From the NCBI GenBank assembly GCA_019234295.1, contig JAFALK010000009.1, forward strand, positions 28,424-92,423: 64,000 nucleotides of DNA, written 5' to 3'. Position numbers and translations under genes: made by a program. How positions within the stretch are numbered: the stretch's first letter is position 1; each line of letters begins with the position of its first letter. Source of the DNA: Roseateles sp. (lineage in GTDB: Bacteria; Pseudomonadota; Gammaproteobacteria; Burkholderiales; Burkholderiaceae_C). Below, in pieces: positions 46,988-58,490 of the stretch. A model generated the notes under the pieces. That model did no database searches. It saw only the letters and a list, made by a program, of their open reading frames with translations, and had not been told where the DNA came from.

Positions 46988-47103
46988 CTGCGGTCTCCCC
47001 TTGATCCGCTGGTCTCCCACGAGAACATCGCCTTGGCAAAAGTGCTTTGAAGGCGGATTCAACCCTGCGTACCGCCATGCAACCGGCGGCCTCGAAACAG
47101 GTC

Positions 47104-48939
47104 TCAGAGACCCGCAGCAGTCAGCGAAGTGGTGAAGGTGGCGGCGTCCTGGAAGCCCACCACGCGCGAGCCGCTTTCCTGGCCTTGCGCATTGAAGAAG
47201 ATCGTGCCCGGCGGGCCGAAGAGGTTGAAACGCTTGAGCAGGGCTTTGTCGTCGACCGTGTTGGCCGTCACGTCGGCCTGAAGCAGCAGGGCCTGGGACA
47301 GCTTGGCGCGTACGGCCGGGTCGGTGAAGGTGTCGCGTTCCATTTCCTTGCAGGACACGCACCAGTCGGCATAGAAGTCGAGCATCACCGGCTTGCCGGC
47401 GCTGGAGAGCAGGACGTCGAGTTCGGCCACGCTCTTGACCTTCTGGAAGTGCAGCTCGCCGCCGGCTTCTGCCTTGGGCGCGCCCGCGCTGCCCATCGCG
47501 AAGGCACCGAGCGGCTTGAGCACATCGGTGCCACCCTGGGCCGCGCCGATCAGCTGCGCGCCGCCCCACACGAGGGCGATCACGGCGAGCGACTTGCGCA
47601 GCCAGGCCGCTGGACTCTTGGAGGACGTCGATTCGAAGAGGCCGAACATCGCCGCGGTGCCAACCAGCAGACCGCCCCACAGCAGCTGGGCCACGGCCAG
47701 CGGCAAGATCGGCTGCACGGTGTAGAGGGCGACAGCGAGCATGAGCAGGCCGAAGGCATGCTTGATCGCCTCCATCCACATGCCGGCGCGCGGCAGCAGC
47801 TCGCCGGCCGAGGCGCCCGTGATCAGTAGAGGCACGCTCATGCCCCAGGCCAGCGCGAACAGGGCGCTGCCGCCGAGCACGACGTCGCCGGTCTTGCCGA
47901 TGTAGACGAGCGTGGTGGCGAGCGGGCCGGTCACGCAGGGGCTCACCAGCAACGCCGAGACGGCACCCATGACGAAGACGCCGACGAACTTGCCGCCCGG
48001 CAGCTTCTGAGAGGTCTCGGTGAGCCGGCCCGACAGTCCGGCCGGCAGCTGCAACTCATAGGCGCCAAGCATGGACAGGGCGAACAGTGCCAGGGCCAGG
48101 CCGAAGACGCCGAGCACCCAGGGGTTCTGCAGCTCGGCCGCCAAGCCGCGGCCGGCCAGGGCCGCGGCGACGCCGAGCAGGGTGTAGACCACGGCCATGC
48201 CGAAGGAATAGCTGAATGCAAGCCCAAAGCCGCGCGCACGGCTGGTGGCCGCGCCGCTGCCGACGATGATGCTCGAGAGGATCGGGACCATGGGCAGGAC
48301 GCATGGCGTGAAGGCCAGCGCCAGGCCGATGCCCAGGCAGGTCCAGACCAGCGGCCAGAAGCGGCCGGAGCCCAGCGCGGCGGTGAGCTTGTCGCCGCCG
48401 CTCGCCGTTGTGGGAGCAGCCGCCTCGGGCGCGGCCGGGCTGGCGGCGGGGATCACCGTCGTAGCGGGCGATGCAGACGTGGCGAGCGGATCGAGCGTGT
48501 CGATCTTTTTGACCGAACCCTTGGCGAGATCGATCTCCCACAGCGTCGTCATCGGCGGATAGCACAAGCCCTTGGCCGCGCAGCCCTGACCGACCAGGGT
48601 CAGCTTGAACAGGCCGTTAGCGCCGCTGACCGGGATGCGGACAGCGAGCTGCTTGTGATAGATCTCGACCTCCTTCTGGAAGGTCTCGTCGAACTTCTTC
48701 TCGCCCGCCGGCATCACCGGTTCGCCCAGCTGCGCGCCCTCGGCGCTCGCCTTGAACTGCTCGCGATACATGTGATAGCCGGGCTCAATGGCCCAGGCAG
48801 CCTCGACGGTCTTGTCGTCAAGAGTGCGCACAGAGAGCTTGAAGGCCTGCTCGGGATCGAGGAAGTCGTCGGCACTGGCGGGAGCCATCTGCACGGATAG
48901 CAACAGCGCGAGGAAGAACGTCTGGAAAATGCGGATCAT
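47104..48939 (-). CDS. dsbD: Thiol:disulfide interchange protein DsbD
   Basis: A 611-residue inner-membrane protein that carries electrons from cytosolic thioredoxin to periplasmic DsbC/DsbG-type partners. An N-terminal signal (FFLALLLSVQMAPASA) precedes the alpha domain with C-A-A-K-G-L-C near residues 118-124. Eight membrane helices follow (the ICC-like FTPCVLPMVPILSS carries one cysteine of the central pair, and VSPCVTGPLATT the other). The C-terminal thioredoxin-like domain has YADWCVSCKEM near 525. Length and all three cysteine pairs are complete. Confidence 0.93.
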   Translation of the reverse strand: MIRIFQTFFLALLLSVQMAPASADDFLDPEQAFKLSVRTLDDKTVEAAWAIEPGYHMYREQFKASAEGAQLGEPVMPAGEKKFDETFQKEVEIYHKQLAVRIPVSGANGLFKLTLVGQGCAAKGLCYPPMTTLWEIDLAKGSVKKIDTLDPLATSASPATTVIPAASPAAPEAAAPTTASGGDKLTAALGSGRFWPLVWTCLGIGLALAFTPCVLPMVPILSSIIVGSGAATSRARGFGLAFSYSFGMAVVYTLLGVAAALAGRGLAAELQNPWVLGVFGLALALFALSMLGAYELQLPAGLSGRLTETSQKLPGGKFVGVFVMGAVSALLVSPCVTGPLATTLVYIGKTGDVVLGGSALFALAWGMSVPLLITGASAGELLPRAGMWMEAIKHAFGLLMLAVALYTVQPILPLAVAQLLWGGLLVGTAAMFGLFESTSSKSPAAWLRKSLAVIALVWGGAQLIGAAQGGTDVLKPLGAFAMGSAGAPKAEAGGELHFQKVKSVAELDVLLSSAGKPVMLDFYADWCVSCKEMERDTFTDPAVRAKLSQALLLQADVTANTVDDKALLKRFNLFGPPGTIFFNAQGQESGSRVVGFQDAATFTTSLTAAGL

Positions 48940-48962
48940 GGGGCGGAATTATCCGGGCAAAT

Positions 48963-48987
48963 AAAAAAAGCCAGCGCGAGGCTGGCT
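48963..48987 (-). terminator. Terminator after rplQ
   Basis: Stem AGCCAGC with loop and complement is followed on the minus strand by six or more T. It lies 20 bases after the rplQ stop and closes the ribosomal-protein transcription unit before dsbD. Confidence 0.85.
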
Positions 48988-49007
48988 TCTTGTCCGACGT
49001 GCTGAGC

Positions 49008-49391
49008 TTATTCGGCTGCGGGCGTTTCGCCTTCGGCGCGGTCCACCAGCTCGACATAGGCCATCGGGGCGTTGTCGCCGACGCGGAAGCCCATCTTCAG
49101 GATGCGGGTGTAGCCGCCCGGACGAGCCTTGAAGCGCGGGCCCAGTTCGTTGAACAGCTTGGTGACGATGTCGCGGTCACGCAGGCGGTCGAAAGCCAGA
49201 CGGCGGTTCGCCAGTGTGGGCTCCTTGGCCAGAGTGATCAGGGGCTCGACAACCTTGCGCAGTTCCTTGGCCTTGGGGACCGTGGTCTTGATGGCTTCGT
49301 GCTGCAGCAGCGAGACGCACATATTGCGCAGCATCGCCTTGCGGTGTTCGGAGGTACGGTTCAGCTTGCGGAGGCCGTGACGGTGACGCAT
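49008..49391 (-). CDS. rplQ: 50S ribosomal protein L17
   Basis: A 127-residue L17. The ATG at 49391 starts the family N-terminus [17 protein letters not shown]; longer frames to 49481 are leader. [21 protein letters not shown] is the conserved C-terminal part. It is the last gene of the alpha-operon block, after rpoA with a 160-bp gap, and is closed by a terminator. Confidence 0.97.
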   Translation of the reverse strand: MRHRHGLRKLNRTSEHRKAMLRNMCVSLLQHEAIKTTVPKAKELRKVVEPLITLAKEPTLANRRLAFDRLRDRDIVTKLFNELGPRFKARPGGYTRILKMGFRVGDNAPMAYVELVDRAEGETPAAE

Positions 49392-49552
49392 GGTGCTATT
49401 CCTTTCAAAACTATGTAATACCGGCAGCCGTATCAGGTACTGCCGGGTGCACCGGATGAGGTTGGTCAGCGCCTCATCCAAACTTCTTCAAAACACGAGA
49501 CTGACCTTCTCGCGGAGGTGGCCAGTCAGACTACAACCGGCCATGAAATCAA

Positions 49553-50542
49553 TCAACGCTTGTCGAGACCTTGGGGCGGCCAGTTCTCGAGACGAGCACC
49601 CAGGGTCAGGCCACGCGAAGCGAGGACTTCCTTGATCTCGTTGAGCGACTTGCGTCCCAGGTTCGGGGTCTTGAGCAGCTCGGTCTCGGTACGCTGGATC
49701 AGGTCGCCGATGTAGTAGATGTTTTCGGCCTTCAGGCAGTTGGCCGAACGCACCGTCAGCTCGAGCTCGTCGACCGGGCGCAGCAGGATCGGATCGAAGC
49801 TGCTGGAACGCTGGGCCGGCTGGTCGAACGCATCGACCAGGTCCGTGCCTTGCAGCTGGGCGAACACCGCGAGCTGTTCGACGAGGATCTTGGCCGAGGC
49901 ACGGATCGCTTCCTCGGGCGAGATGGCGCCGTTGGTTTCGATCTCCATGACCAGCTTGTCGAGGTCGGTACGCTGTTCGACGCGAGCGTTCTCGACGGCG
50001 TAGCTGACGCGCTTAACGGGCGAGAAGGAGGCGTCGAGGACGATGCGGCCGATGCTCTTGGTCGGCTCGTCGCCGTAGCGGCGCAACGTGCCGGGCACGT
50101 AGCCGCGGCCCTTTTCGACCTTGATCTGCATGTCCAGCTTGCCGCCTTGCGACAGGTGGGCGATGACGTGCTCGGGATTGATGATCTCGACGTCGTGCGG
50201 GCACTGGATGTCGGCGGCGGTCACGGGGCCTTCGCCCTCCTTGCGCAGGACCAGGGTCACTTCTTCACGATTGTGAAGGCGGAACACCACGCCCTTGAGG
50301 TTCAGCATGATGTGAACCACGTCCTCTTGCACGCCATCGATTGCCGAGTACTCGTGCAGCACGCCAGCGATCGTCACTTCCGTCGGCGCATAACCCACCA
50401 TCGAAGACAGCAGCACACGACGCAGGGCATTGCCCAGGGTGTGACCATAGCCGCGTTCGAACGGTTCCAGCGTGACCTTGGCGCGGTGACCGCCCAGGGG
50501 CTCCACATTGATGGACTTGGGTTTGAGCAGATTTGTTTGCAT
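49553..50542 (-). CDS. rpoA: RNA polymerase alpha subunit
   Basis: A 329-residue RpoA. The N-terminal assembly domain has [21 protein letters not shown] and the C-terminal domain [20 protein letters not shown], with the arginine that contacts UP elements, then [13 protein letters not shown]. It is downstream of rpsD as in the alpha operon. Confidence 0.98.
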   Translation of the reverse strand: MQTNLLKPKSINVEPLGGHRAKVTLEPFERGYGHTLGNALRRVLLSSMVGYAPTEVTIAGVLHEYSAIDGVQEDVVHIMLNLKGVVFRLHNREEVTLVLRKEGEGPVTAADIQCPHDVEIINPEHVIAHLSQGGKLDMQIKVEKGRGYVPGTLRRYGDEPTKSIGRIVLDASFSPVKRVSYAVENARVEQRTDLDKLVMEIETNGAISPEEAIRASAKILVEQLAVFAQLQGTDLVDAFDQPAQRSSSFDPILLRPVDELELTVRSANCLKAENIYYIGDLIQRTETELLKTPNLGRKSLNEIKEVLASRGLTLGARLENWPPQGLDKR

Positions 50543-50671
50543 GAGGTCTTTCGTTTCAATACCCTCGGTTCGTTACACCGATAAGGCTGAGGACCAACCG
50601 GGTGCTATGCAGGCCACCCGGACGAGGAAAAGCCGGCCACGCCCAAAGACGCCGCCGGCCACAACACACGA

Positions 50672-51295
50672 TTAACGCGAATACAGTTCGACGATCAGCG
50701 ATTCGTTGATCTCGGCACCGAATTCGTCACGGTCCGGCGTCTTCTTGAAGATGCCTTCCAGCTTGGCGCCGTCGACCTGGACCCATGCCGGCAGACCGAT
50801 GGACTCGGCGAGCTTGAAGGCGTCCTGGATGCGCAGCTGCTTCTTGGCCTTTTCACGCACGGCGACCACGTCACCGGCCTTGACCAGGTAGGAGGCGATG
50901 TTCACGACTTCACCGTTCACGGTGATGCCCTTGTGCGAGACCAACTGGCGAGCTTCCGCACGCGTAGAGCCGAAGCCCATGCGGTAGACGACGTTGTCCA
51001 GACGCGATTCCAGCAGCGTCAGCAGATTGGCGCCAGTCGAGCCCTTGCGGCGCTCGGCTTCAGCGAAGTAGCGGCGGAACTGGCGCTCCAGCACGCCGTA
51101 CATGCGCTTGACCTTCTGCTTTTCGCGCAGCTGCAGACCGAAGTCGGAGGTGCGCTGACCCGAGGTGCGACCGTGCTGGCCGGGCTTGGTGTCGAACTTG
51201 GCCTTGTCGCTGATGGAGCGGCGGGCGCTCTTCAGGAACAGGTCGGTGCCTTCGCGGCGGGAAAGTTTGGCCTTCGGGCCGAGATAACGTGCCAC
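50672..51295 (-). CDS. rpsD: 30S ribosomal protein S4
   Basis: A 207-residue S4, which binds 16S rRNA and in many bacteria represses its own operon. The N-terminus [16 protein letters not shown] and the S4 RNA-binding domain ([23 protein letters not shown]..., [10 protein letters not shown]) are clear. It follows rpsK after 194 bp and precedes rpoA. Confidence 0.98.
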   Translation of the reverse strand: MARYLGPKAKLSRREGTDLFLKSARRSISDKAKFDTKPGQHGRTSGQRTSDFGLQLREKQKVKRMYGVLERQFRRYFAEAERRKGSTGANLLTLLESRLDNVVYRMGFGSTRAEARQLVSHKGITVNGEVVNIASYLVKAGDVVAVREKAKKQLRIQDAFKLAESIGLPAWVQVDGAKLEGIFKKTPDRDEFGAEINESLIVELYSR

Positions 51296-51489
51296 TTTGC
51301 GTGTCCTTGTTCAATCTGACGCAACCTGAGACGAAGGTCCTTGGCTGCGCGAGTCCGGCCTGGTTGTTATGGGCTCGAACGGTGGGCTTATGAAGTGAAT
51401 CACTTCAGCGAAACAGCCGACGGGCACTCACGTACCAGTCGGCTTTGATTGAATCAGTGATTATTACACCGATTCGAGAAAACGCAAAA

Positions 51490-51894
51490 TCAGATGCGGC
51501 GACGCTTCTGGGGGCGGCAGCCGTTGTGCGGCACGGGCGTCACGTCGGAGATCGAGGTGATGCGAATGCCCAGGGCAGCCAGGGCGCGGACCGAGGACTC
51601 ACGGCCAGGGCCGGGGCCCTTGATCTTGACGTCCAGGTTCTTGATGCCCTGCTCTTGCGCAGCGCGGCCGGCCACTTCGGCTGCGACCTGGGCTGCGAAG
51701 GGGGTCGATTTGCGCGAGCCCTTGAAACCCTGACCACCCGACGAAGCCCACGACAGGGCGCCGCCCTGGCGATCGGTGATCGTGATGATGGTGTTGTTGA
51801 ACGACGCGTGAACGTGGGCGATACCGTCGGCAACGTTCTTGCGAACCTTCTTGCGAACGCGCTGGGCAGCCGAGTTATTGGGTGCTTTTGCCAT
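51490..51894 (-). CDS. rpsK: 30S ribosomal protein S11
   Basis: A 134-residue S11. The C-terminus [18 protein letters not shown] is the invariant family end, and [14 protein letters not shown] the core strand. It is 26 bp after rpsM in the same direction. Confidence 0.98.
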   Translation of the reverse strand: MAKAPNNSAAQRVRKKVRKNVADGIAHVHASFNNTIITITDRQGGALSWASSGGQGFKGSRKSTPFAAQVAAEVAGRAAQEQGIKNLDVKIKGPGPGRESSVRALAALGIRITSISDVTPVPHNGCRPQKRRRI

Positions 51895-51920
51895 ATAAAC
51901 CTTTCAAGCCTTTCAGCGGA

Positions 51921-52286
51921 TCACTTCTTGCCGGTGGCCGCGGCCTTGCGCGGACCCTTGCGGGTACGGGCATTGGTACGCGTACGCTGGCCGCGCATCG
52001 GCAGGCCACGGCGATGACGGAAACCGCGGTAGCAACCGAGGTCCATCAGACGCTTGATGTTGATCGACATCTCGCGACGCAGGTCGCCTTCGATGGTCAG
52101 GCGGCCGACTTCTTCACGGATCTTTTCCAGATCAGCGTCAGTCAGATCCTTGACCTTCTTGTCGAGGGGAATACCGCAAGCGTTGCAGATCTTCTGCGCG
52201 GTCGTACGGCCAATGCCGTAGATCGAGGTCAGACCGATCTCGGTGTGCTTTTGGGGCGGAATGTTGATACCAGCAATACGTGCCAT
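51921..52286 (-). CDS. rpsM: 30S ribosomal protein S13
   Basis: A 121-residue S13 in the 30S head. The start [20 protein letters not shown] and the basic tail ([19 protein letters not shown]) are standard. First gene of the alpha group after rpmJ. Confidence 0.98.
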   Translation of the reverse strand: MARIAGINIPPQKHTEIGLTSIYGIGRTTAQKICNACGIPLDKKVKDLTDADLEKIREEVGRLTIEGDLRREMSINIKRLMDLGCYRGFRHRRGLPMRGQRTRTNARTRKGPRKAAATGKK

Positions 52287-52323
52287 TTGCGTTCTCTCTC
52301 GCTATTTGTCGTCGCGCTGCAAA

Positions 52324-52437
52324 TCAGCCCTGGCGCTGCTTATGGCGCGGGTCGGTGCAGATCACACGCACCACACCCTTGCGGCGGATGATCTTGCAAT
52401 TGCGGCACATCTGCTTGACGGATGCCGAAACTTTCAT
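52324..52437 (-). CDS. rpmJ: 50S ribosomal protein L36
   Basis: A 37-residue L36 ([20 protein letters not shown] at the start) with the zinc ribbon Cys11, Cys14, Cys27 and His32, i.e. the zinc-binding form. It lies between infA and rpsM. Confidence 0.97.
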   Translation of the reverse strand: MKVSASVKQMCRNCKIIRRKGVVRVICTDPRHKQRQG

Positions 52438-52494
52438 GGTCTGCTCCTTGGCCTACTCTTTAATGCTCTAACGCGTCCGGGGACTTTTAAAAGC

Positions 52495-52713
52495 TCACTT
52501 CGCCCGGAACACGATGCGAGCACGACTCAAATCGTAGGGCGTCAGTTCCACCGTCACCTTGTCTCCCGGGAGGATGCGGATGTAGTGCATGCGCATCTTG
52601 CCCGAGATGTGACCGAGGACCACATGCCCATTTTCCAGCTTCACACGAAAGGTGGCGTTAGGCAGATTCTCGAGAATCTCGCCCTGCATCTGAATGACGT
52701 CGTCTTTCGCCAT
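52495..52713 (-). CDS. infA: Translation initiation factor IF-1
   Basis: A 72-residue OB-fold protein ([20 protein letters not shown] at the start; [17 protein letters not shown]). It helps to select the initiator tRNA in the 30S complex. Its place between secY and rpmJ is normal in betaproteobacteria. Confidence 0.98.
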   Translation of the reverse strand: MAKDDVIQMQGEILENLPNATFRVKLENGHVVLGHISGKMRMHYIRILPGDKVTVELTPYDLSRARIVFRAK

Positions 52714-52764
52714 GCCTGTTCGTGTTCGTCTGGTTGTAAATTCAGTTGATCAGGGTCCGGCTTT

Positions 52765-54108
52765 TCAGCCGGCCTTGAAATTCGCCTTCTTCAGCAGCGA
52801 CTCGTACTGCTGACTCATCAGATAGCTCTGCACCTGGGCCATGAAGTCCATCGTGACGACCACGATGATCAACAGGGACGTGCCACCGAAATAGAACGGA
52901 ACGTTGTACTTCAGGGTCAGGAACTCGGGCAGCAGGCACACCGCGGTGATGTAGATCGCGCCGGCCAGGGTCAAGCGGGACAGGATCTTGTCGATGTGCC
53001 GCGCCGTCTGTTCGCCAGGACGGATGCCAGGAATGAACGCTCCGCTCTTCTTCAGATTGTCCGCAGTCTCACGGCTGTTGAACACCAAGGCCGTGTAGAA
53101 GAAACAGAAGAAGATGATCGCAGCGGCGTACAGCATCACATAGATCGGCTGACCCGGGTGCAGGGCATCGGCAACGTCACGCAGACCATTCTTCACCGTC
53201 TGCATCCAGCTTCCGCTGTTGTCCTGCGCACCGGTCTTCACGAACCAGCTGACGATGGTCGTCGGCAGAAGGATGATCGACGAGGCAAAGATCGGCGGGA
53301 TGACGCCCGACATGTTCAGCTTCAGCGGCAAGTGCGACGACTGGCCACCATAGACCTTGTTGCCGACCTGGCGCTTGGCGTAGTTCACCAGAATCTTGCG
53401 CTGACCACGCTCGACGAAGACGACGAGATAGGTCACGGCCACGACGATGGCACAGACGATCAGGAAGGAGATCGCCGTCATGCCGCCGCTCTGCACCAGG
53501 CTGCCCAAACCGCCCAGCGCGCCGGGCAGACCGGCCGCGATACCGCCGAAGATCAGGATCGAGATCCCGTTGCCCAGGCCGCGCTCGGTGATCTGCTCAC
53601 CAAGCCACATCAGGAACATCGTGCCGGCCACCAAGCTCGTCACCGCGGTCAGGCGGAAGCCAAAACCGGGATTGATGACGAGGCCTGCCGAGCTTTCCAG
53701 CGCGATGGCGATGGAAAGGCTTTGGAACAGGGCCAGGCCCACGGTGCCGTAGCGCGTGTACTGCGTGATCTTGCGACGGCCGGACTCGCCTTCCTTCTTC
53801 AGCGCCTCCAGGCTCGGTACCACGTACGTCATGATCTGAAGCACGATGGAGGCCGAGATATAGGGCGTGATGCCCAGCGCGAAGACGGTGAAGCGTGACA
53901 GCGCACCGCCCGAGAACATGTTGAACAGGCTCAGGATGCCACCTTCCTGGCCTTTGAAGAACTGCTGCAGCTGGGCCGGGTCGATGCCGGGCACGGGGAT
54001 ATGCGCCCCGATGCGGTAAACGACCAGCGCCAGCAGCAGGAATACAAGCCGGCGACGCAGGTCGCCGAACTTGCCGCTCTTGGCCAGTTGATTGGGATTG
54101 GTAGCCAC
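52765..54108 (-). CDS. secY: Protein translocase subunit SecY
   Basis: A 447-residue channel subunit of the Sec translocase with ten predicted helices; [21 protein letters not shown] is the first, and the last cytoplasmic tail ends [11 protein letters not shown]. Length and position after rplO fit. Confidence 0.97.
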   Translation of the reverse strand: MATNPNQLAKSGKFGDLRRRLVFLLLALVVYRIGAHIPVPGIDPAQLQQFFKGQEGGILSLFNMFSGGALSRFTVFALGITPYISASIVLQIMTYVVPSLEALKKEGESGRRKITQYTRYGTVGLALFQSLSIAIALESSAGLVINPGFGFRLTAVTSLVAGTMFLMWLGEQITERGLGNGISILIFGGIAAGLPGALGGLGSLVQSGGMTAISFLIVCAIVVAVTYLVVFVERGQRKILVNYAKRQVGNKVYGGQSSHLPLKLNMSGVIPPIFASSIILLPTTIVSWFVKTGAQDNSGSWMQTVKNGLRDVADALHPGQPIYVMLYAAAIIFFCFFYTALVFNSRETADNLKKSGAFIPGIRPGEQTARHIDKILSRLTLAGAIYITAVCLLPEFLTLKYNVPFYFGGTSLLIIVVVTMDFMAQVQSYLMSQQYESLLKKANFKAG

Positions 54109-54125
54109 TGTGCCGTGTGTCCGAT

Positions 54126-54560
54126 TTAGGCTTCGACCTTGCCGCCGGCTGCCTCGATGGCCGCCTTGGCGCCCTTCGTGGCGATCACGCCCTTCAGGGT
54201 GACCTTGCGCGAGATGGCGCCCGACAGGATGACCTTGACGGTCTTCGTCAGTTCCGGCACCAGGCCCGTGGCCTTGAGCGTCAGCACGTCGATCTCGTCA
54301 CCGGCCAGGACTTGCAGGTCCGACAGGGTGATCTCGGCGTTGTACTTCAGCGATTGCGACTTGAAGCCACGCTTGGGCAGGCGACGCTGCAGGGGCATCT
54401 GGCCGCCTTCGAAGCCGACCTTGTGGTAGCCACCGGCGCGCGACTTCTGACCCTTGTGACCACGACCCGCAGTCTTGCCGAGGCCCGAGCCGATACCGCG
54501 GCCGACGCGACGCTTGGCGTGCTTGGCGCCGCTGGCGGGCTTGATGGTATTGAGTTGCAT
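54126..54560 (-). CDS. rplO: 50S ribosomal protein L15
   Basis: A 144-residue L15. The start [20 protein letters not shown], glycine-rich [20 protein letters not shown] and [10 protein letters not shown] end are typical. It binds 23S rRNA late in 50S assembly. It is followed by secY after 17 bp. Confidence 0.97.
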   Translation of the reverse strand: MQLNTIKPASGAKHAKRRVGRGIGSGLGKTAGRGHKGQKSRAGGYHKVGFEGGQMPLQRRLPKRGFKSQSLKYNAEITLSDLQVLAGDEIDVLTLKATGLVPELTKTVKVILSGAISRKVTLKGVIATKGAKAAIEAAGGKVEA

Positions 54561-54587
54561 CTTCAGTCCTTCGATTCGAGCGAGTGC

Positions 54588-54770
54588 TTACAGCACCTGC
54601 ACGAGGTAGGCGATCTTGTTGATCATGCCGCGCACTGCCGGCGTGTCTTCCAGGGTCTTGGTGCTGTTCAGCTTGCGCAGGCCCAGACCGACCACGGTGG
54701 CACGGTGGGAAGCGCGGCAGCCGATGGGGCTGCGCACCAGCTTGACCGTGAGGGTTTTCTTGTCAGACAT
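54588..54770 (-). CDS. rpmD: 50S ribosomal protein L30
   Basis: A 60-residue L30 ([40 protein letters not shown]). The place between rpsE and rplO is the standard one. Confidence 0.96.
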   Translation of the reverse strand: MSDKKTLTVKLVRSPIGCRASHRATVVGLGLRKLNSTKTLEDTPAVRGMINKIAYLVQVL

Positions 54771-54790
54771 TGGTCTCTCCAGATCGGCGA

Positions 54791-55309
54791 TCAGTTGAAG
54801 ATTTCTTCAACCGTCTTGCCGCGCTTGGCAGCGACTTCCGACGCGGTGGTGGAGCGCTTGAGCGCGTCCAGCGTGGCGCGGACCATGTTGTAGGGGTTCG
54901 TCGAACCGTGGCTCTTGGTCACGATGTCGGTCACGCCCATCACTTCGAAGACAGCGCGCATCGGGCCGCCGGCGATCACGCCGGTACCGGCTGGAGCCGG
55001 AGCCATGATGACGTGCGCAGCGCCGTGCTCACCGACCACGTTGTGGTGGATGGTGCCGTTCTTCAGCGAGACCTTGACCATGTTGCGGCGAGCCGATTCC
55101 ATGGCCTTTTGCACGGCGACCGGAACTTCCTTCGCCTTGCCCTTGCCCATGCCGATACGGCCATCGCCGTCGCCGACCACCGTCAGTGCGGCGAAGGACA
55201 GCGTACGGCCACCCTTCACGACCTTGGTGACGCGGTTGACCGCGATCATCTTTTCCTTCAGGCCGTCGTCGTTGCCTTCAGTCTGCGCGCGAGCTTGAAA
55301 CTTTGCCAT
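54791..55309 (-). CDS. rpsE: 30S ribosomal protein S5
   Basis: A 172-residue S5 with the conserved double-stranded-RNA-binding part ([20 protein letters not shown]) and the C-terminal [20 protein letters not shown]. It supports translational accuracy in the 30S subunit. Confidence 0.98.
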   Translation of the reverse strand: MAKFQARAQTEGNDDGLKEKMIAVNRVTKVVKGGRTLSFAALTVVGDGDGRIGMGKGKAKEVPVAVQKAMESARRNMVKVSLKNGTIHHNVVGEHGAAHVIMAPAPAGTGVIAGGPMRAVFEVMGVTDIVTKSHGSTNPYNMVRATLDALKRSTTASEVAAKRGKTVEEIFN

Positions 55310-55327
55310 TTCGTATTCCTTTGTGCG

Positions 55328-55693
55328 TCAGAACTGCAGGCCAGCTTCGCGAGCGGCTTCTGCCAGTGCCTTGACACGGCCGTGATAGGCGAAACCAGCG
55401 CGGTCGAAGGCGACCTTCTCGACGCCGGCGGCCTTCGCCTTCTCGGCGATGCGCTTGCCGATCACGGTCGCGGCAGCCACGCTGGCACCCTTGCCGTCGG
55501 CGCCCAGTTGGGCACGGATTTCCTTTTCGGCGGTCGAGGCGCTGGCGAGCACCTTCTGGCCGTCTTCGGAAATGACGCTGGCGTAGATGTGCAGGTTGGA
55601 GCGGAACACCGTCAGGCGCGCAACGCGCTGGATGGCGATGCGGGCACGGGTCTGGCGCGAGCGGCGCAGGCGCTGTTCTTTCTTGGTCAGCAT
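55328..55693 (-). CDS. rplR: 50S ribosomal protein L18
   Basis: A 121-residue L18, which binds 5S rRNA. The basic start ([19 protein letters not shown]) and the end [20 protein letters not shown] fit the family. Confidence 0.97.
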   Translation of the reverse strand: MLTKKEQRLRRSRQTRARIAIQRVARLTVFRSNLHIYASVISEDGQKVLASASTAEKEIRAQLGADGKGASVAAATVIGKRIAEKAKAAGVEKVAFDRAGFAYHGRVKALAEAAREAGLQF

Positions 55694-55704
55694 GTTCCGG
55701 CTCC

Positions 55705-56238
55705 TTACTTCTTCTTGGTCTCTTTGAGGGAGACCTTCTCGTCCGAATAACGGATGCCCTTGCCCTTGTAGGGCTCAGGCGGACGGAAGGCACGAACCTC
55801 GGCAGCGATCTGGCCGACGACCTGACGATCGGCGCCCTTGATCAAGATCTCGGTCTGGGTGGCGCACTCAACCTTGATGCCGGCGGGCATGTCCTTCACC
55901 ACGGGGTGAGAGAAACCGATCTGCAGATTGAGCTTCTGACCTTGAGCCTGGGCACGGAAACCCACGCCAACCAGGTTCAGCTTGCGCTCGAAACCCTTGG
56001 TCACGCCGCTGACCATGTTCGCCACGAGAGCGCGCACAGTGCCGCTCATGGCGTCGGCATCAGCCGAGTCATTGGCGGGCGTGAAGGTCAGCTTGCCAGC
56101 GTCGTTCTTGACGACGACGAGCGGATTCAGCGTACGGCTCAGGGTGCCCAGGGCGCCCTTGACGCTGATTTGTTCAGCGCCGATCGTGACGTCCACGCCT
56201 TGCGGCAGGGCGATCGGCATTTTTCCAACGCGGGACAT
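55705..56238 (-). CDS. rplF: 50S ribosomal protein L6
   Basis: A 177-residue L6 with the two-fold repeated domain ([20 protein letters not shown]; second half ends [17 protein letters not shown]). It lies near the factor-binding site of the 50S subunit. Confidence 0.98.
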   Translation of the reverse strand: MSRVGKMPIALPQGVDVTIGAEQISVKGALGTLSRTLNPLVVVKNDAGKLTFTPANDSADADAMSGTVRALVANMVSGVTKGFERKLNLVGVGFRAQAQGQKLNLQIGFSHPVVKDMPAGIKVECATQTEILIKGADRQVVGQIAAEVRAFRPPEPYKGKGIRYSDEKVSLKETKKK

Positions 56239-56256
56239 TGTCGTATCTCCTTGCGC

Positions 56257-56652
56257 TTAGGCGACGTAGCAGAGCACTTCGCCGCCGATACCGGCCTGAC
56301 GTGCCTTGCGGTCGGTCATCACGCCTTGCGGCGTCGTGACGATCGCCACACCCAGGCCATTCATGACCTGAGGAATGTCGTGGCGGCCCTTGTAGATGCG
56401 CAGGCCGGGGCGGCTCACGCGCTCGATGCGCTCGATCACCGGACGGCCGGCGTAATACTTCAGCGAAATCTCGAGTTCGGGACGGGCGGCTTCGCCCTTG
56501 ACCTCGAAACCATCGATGTAGCCCTCATCCTTGAGGACCTTGGCGATCGCGACCTTCAGCTTGGACGACGGCATCACAACGGCGGTCTTCTCGACCATTT
56601 GCGCGTTGCGGATGCGGGTCAGCATATCGGCGATAGGATCACTCATGCTCAT
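56257..56652 (-). CDS. rpsH: 30S ribosomal protein S8
   Basis: A 131-residue S8 ([20 protein letters not shown]-terminal [11 protein letters not shown]). It binds the central domain of 16S rRNA and in several bacteria represses the spc operon by binding its mRNA. Confidence 0.98.
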   Translation of the reverse strand: MSMSDPIADMLTRIRNAQMVEKTAVVMPSSKLKVAIAKVLKDEGYIDGFEVKGEAARPELEISLKYYAGRPVIERIERVSRPGLRIYKGRHDIPQVMNGLGVAIVTTPQGVMTDRKARQAGIGGEVLCYVA

Positions 56653-56676
56653 TGCGATATCTCCTGATCGTGCCGA

Positions 56677-56982
56677 TTACCAGCTGGCCTTGACGACACC
56701 GGGGATGTCGCCCTTGAAAGCCAGTTCACGGATCTTGTTACGGGCCAGACCGAACTTGCGGAACGTGCCGCGCGGACGGCCAGTCAGTTCGCAACGATTG
56801 CGCTGACGGGTCGGGTATGCATTGCGGGGCAGCTTTTGCAGCTCCAGACGGGCGAGATAACGCTCCTCGTCCGACTTCTTGGCGTCATTGATGATCGCCT
56901 TCAGTTCCGCATACTTCTTGGCGAACTTGGCGACCAGTTGTTCGCGCTTCAGTTCACGTTGAATGAGAGAAAGTTTAGCCAC
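56677..56982 (-). CDS. rpsN: 30S ribosomal protein S14
   Basis: A 101-residue S14 of the long, zinc-free type ([20 protein letters not shown]; a single cysteine in that region). It lies between rplE and rpsH. Confidence 0.97.
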   Translation of the reverse strand: MAKLSLIQRELKREQLVAKFAKKYAELKAIINDAKKSDEERYLARLELQKLPRNAYPTRQRNRCELTGRPRGTFRKFGLARNKIRELAFKGDIPGVVKASW

Positions 56983-56990
56983 GAATCACC

Positions 56991-57530
56991 TCAGTTCTTG
57001 AACGGGAACTTGAACGCGGCCAGCAGGGCCTTCGCTTCATCGTCCGACTTCGCAGTCGTCGTGATGCTGATGTTCAAACCACGCAGAGCATCCACCTTGT
57101 CGTAATCGATTTCGGGGAAGATGATCTGTTCTTTGACGCCGATGTTGTAGTTGCCACGGCCATCGAACGAGCGACCGGAGATACCACGGAAGTCGCGCAC
57201 GCGCGGCAGGGCGATCGTGACGAAGCGGTCCAGGAATTCGTACATTTGGACGCCACGCAGGGTGACCATGCAGCCGATGGGCACGTTCTCACGGATCTTG
57301 AAGCCGGCAATAGCCTTCTTCGACTTCGTGACGACGGGCTTCTGGCCGGCGATCTTGGTCAGGTCGCCAACGGCGTGGTCCATGACCTTTTTGTCGGCAA
57401 CAGCCTCGCTAACGCCCATGTTCAGCGTGATCTTGGTGATGCGGGGCACCTCCATGATCGACTTGTAGCCGAACTTTTCGGTCAGGCTGGGCACGACCTT
57501 TTCGCGATAAAACGCTTGCAAACGAGCCAT
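56991..57530 (-). CDS. rplE: 50S ribosomal protein L5
   Basis: A 179-residue L5, which binds 5S rRNA. The ATG at 57530 gives the family start [16 protein letters not shown]; a longer upstream frame is a shadow of rplX. Later parts include [19 protein letters not shown]. Confidence 0.97.
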   Translation of the reverse strand: MARLQAFYREKVVPSLTEKFGYKSIMEVPRITKITLNMGVSEAVADKKVMDHAVGDLTKIAGQKPVVTKSKKAIAGFKIRENVPIGCMVTLRGVQMYEFLDRFVTIALPRVRDFRGISGRSFDGRGNYNIGVKEQIIFPEIDYDKVDALRGLNISITTTAKSDDEAKALLAAFKFPFKN

Positions 57531-57540
57531 GTCGGACCTC

Positions 57541-57858
57541 TTAAGCCTTGATCTCTTCGCCGGTCGACTTGTAGACGCGCACCTTCTTGCCATCGGCGAG
57601 GAGCTTGATGCCCACGCGGTCGGCCTTACCGGATGCGGCGTTGAAAATCGCCACGTTGGATTGATGAATAGGCATCGTCTTGTCGACCACGCCACCGGTG
57701 GTGCCCTTCATGGGGTTGGGCTTGACGTGCTTCTTCACGACGTTGACGCCCTCCACCACGAGGTGTGCGTCATCGACACGCTGCGACACAACGCCGCGCT
57801 TGCCCTTGTCGCGGCCGGTCAGCACGATGACCTGGTCGCCTGTACGAATCTTGTTCAT
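57541..57858 (-). CDS. rplX: 50S ribosomal protein L24
   Basis: A 105-residue L24 with the KOW-type start ([20 protein letters not shown]) and [20 protein letters not shown]. It starts 50S assembly. Confidence 0.97.
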   Translation of the reverse strand: MNKIRTGDQVIVLTGRDKGKRGVVSQRVDDAHLVVEGVNVVKKHVKPNPMKGTTGGVVDKTMPIHQSNVAIFNAASGKADRVGIKLLADGKKVRVYKSTGEEIKA

Positions 57859-57887
57859 GGCAGTACCTTTGCTCTTCAGAACAGTGC

Positions 57888-58256
57888 TTAGAGCACCTCG
57901 GGAGCCAGCGAAACGATCTTCATGAAGCGCTCGGTACGCAGCTCGCGCGTCACCGGGCCGAAGATGCGGGTGCCGATCGGCTCCAGCTTGGCGTTCAGCA
58001 GCACGGCGGCATTGCCGTCGAACTTCACGAGGGAGCCGTCCTGGCGGCGCACGCCCTTGGCCGTACGCACGACCACAGCGCTGTACACCTCACCCTTCTT
58101 GACGCGCGAACGCGGGGCGGCTTCCTTGATGCTGACCTTGATGATGTCGCCAATGTGGGCATAACGACGCTTGGAACCACCAAGCACCTTGATGCACATG
58201 ACGGACTTCGCGCCAGTGTTATCCGCGACGTCAAGTCGCGATTGCATTTGAATCAT
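57888..58256 (-). CDS. rplN: 50S ribosomal protein L14
   Basis: A 122-residue L14. The ATG at 58256 ([19 protein letters not shown]) is the family start; the frame extends four codons further up. It is the first gene of the spc unit here, 164 bp after a sigma-70-type promoter. Confidence 0.97.
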   Translation of the reverse strand: MIQMQSRLDVADNTGAKSVMCIKVLGGSKRRYAHIGDIIKVSIKEAAPRSRVKKGEVYSAVVVRTAKGVRRQDGSLVKFDGNAAVLLNAKLEPIGTRIFGPVTRELRTERFMKIVSLAPEVL

Positions 58257-58419
58257 GTCTGTCCCCAACTTGATCGATTCAGGCAGCTTCCCGAATCAAG
58301 CAGTCTTGGGCCCGTTGACCGTCCACCCTGGAGAACCCAGAGCGCCCGGCAGTGTTGGGCGGAACCCGAAAGCCTTAAACACGCCACATGGCGCGCCAGC
58401 ACTTCCGGCGAAGCATTAG

Positions 58420-58449
58420 ATTGTGCACCAGGGATTACGCCAATGTCAA
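58420..58449 (-). promoter_or_regulatory. Sigma-70 promoter for rplN and downstream genes
   Basis: On the minus strand TTGACA is followed after 18 bases by CACAAT. It lies in the 234-bp gap between the peroxiredoxin stop and rplN and would start the spc-alpha transcript independently of the S10 part. Confidence 0.65.
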
Positions 58450-58490
58450 GCGCTACCCCTGGATTATTTTCAGAATCCGTTGGTGCCGGC

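Noticed and set aside
49571..50584. Long plus-strand frames opposite rpoA, secY and other ribosomal genes
   Set aside because: Antisense shadows of highly conserved genes.
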